A DNA stretch of 12,650 bases from Halobacteriales archaeon QH_10_67_13 (GTDB lineage Archaea; Halobacteriota; Halobacteria; Halobacteriales; Haloarculaceae), in contig PXQL01000052.1 in assembly GCA_003021335.1 (NCBI GenBank), positions 1 to 12,650 of the forward strand, written 5' to 3'. Both the position numbers and the translations under genes were made by a program. Below the pieces are notes generated by a model. It saw only the letters and a list, made by a program, of their open reading frames with translations. It had not been told where the DNA came from and searched no databases. Shown piece after piece: positions 12,647 through 12,650 of this stretch (position 1 is the stretch's first letter; each line of letters begins with the position of its first letter).

Positions 12647-12650
12647 TTGC

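Larger units (their letters stand above)
12382..12650. other. Gene-free region upstream of the DUF790 gene
   Basis: Across 269 nt I see no supported gene. One minus-strand frame is open from the right edge to a stop 2 nt before the DUF790 start, but its codons lack the strong third-position GC of the neighbours, and its product (Cys-containing, then Gly/Ser/Arg-rich) resembles nothing I know. No tRNA T-loop or C/D-box pair is visible. The DUF790-proximal half holds the palindrome cluster; the far end is A/T-rich and carries a promoter-like element. The region may contain the DUF790 leader, an unrecognised small RNA, or the tail of a gene beginning outside. Confidence 0.5.

Noticed and set aside
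12382..12650. tRNA or C/D-box small RNA in the right-end gap
   Set aside because: No GTTCRAATC-type T-loop with acceptor pairing, and no properly spaced C and D boxes, could be found by eye.
1..12650. CRISPR array, insertion sequence, provirus or defence island
   Set aside because: No regularly spaced repeats, transposase, integrase or defence-type domains were seen; the gene content is ordinary haloarchaeal core genome.

Overview
The window looks like chromosomal DNA from an extremely halophilic archaeon (class Halobacteria). The DNA is very GC-rich, the predicted proteins are rich in Asp/Glu, several genes look leaderless (a TATA-like box about 25-30 nt before the start codon), and nearly every product belongs to an archaeal or haloarchaea-specific family. 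Examples are Nop10, aIF2-alpha, L44e/S27e, Dph5, HAH_0734, Hvo_1808, DUF7122 and a Bax1/DUF790 nuclease. I see no insertion sequence, tRNA, rRNA or CRISPR array.

Layout, left to right. (1) 2-1957 (+): the end of an acyl-CoA carboxylase operon, with a PccX-like small subunit followed by a biotin carboxylase/biotin carrier gene. As written, that gene is broken twice: about 40 catalytic residues are missing with a frame change near 885, and a second frame change lies in the linker near 1741-1756. (2) 2061-2941 (+): a thioredoxin followed by a small cysteine-bearing TrmB-type regulator, a plausible redox pair. (3) 5197-3004 (-): a compact operon L44e, S27e, aIF2-alpha, Nop10, PAC2-family protein, with gaps of -4 to +5 nt. 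(4) 5294-5548 (+): a small HAH_0734-family protein whose stop codon overlaps that of the next gene on the other strand. (5) 7449-5545 (-): a large secreted, probably archaeosortase-processed surface protein with an HExxH motif. (6) 7568-9723 (+): Dph5 (diphthamide synthesis on EF-2) with an apparent in-frame internal loss, then an RNA m5C methyltransferase overlapping a DUF7122 gene that resembles the detached C-terminal domain of bacterial RsmF. (7) 9806-10822 (+): a membrane M48/HtpX-type protease. (8) 12381-10837 (-): a Bax1-like nuclease (DUF790), the partner of the XPB helicase. (9) 12382-12650: a gene-free, palindrome-rich stretch ending in a probable promoter that points out of the window.

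The central theme is making and modifying the translation machinery: ribosomal proteins, initiation factor, H/ACA RNP protein, EF-2 modification and RNA methylation. Around it lie quality-control and stress functions (PAC2, HtpX, thioredoxin, thiol-type regulator, repair nuclease). I found no clear new defence or mobile system. The points most worth a second look are the two genes with missing conserved segments, the methyltransferase/DUF7122 pair as a split RsmF, the probable metallopeptidase site in the Hvo_1808-type protein, and the thioredoxin/regulator pair.
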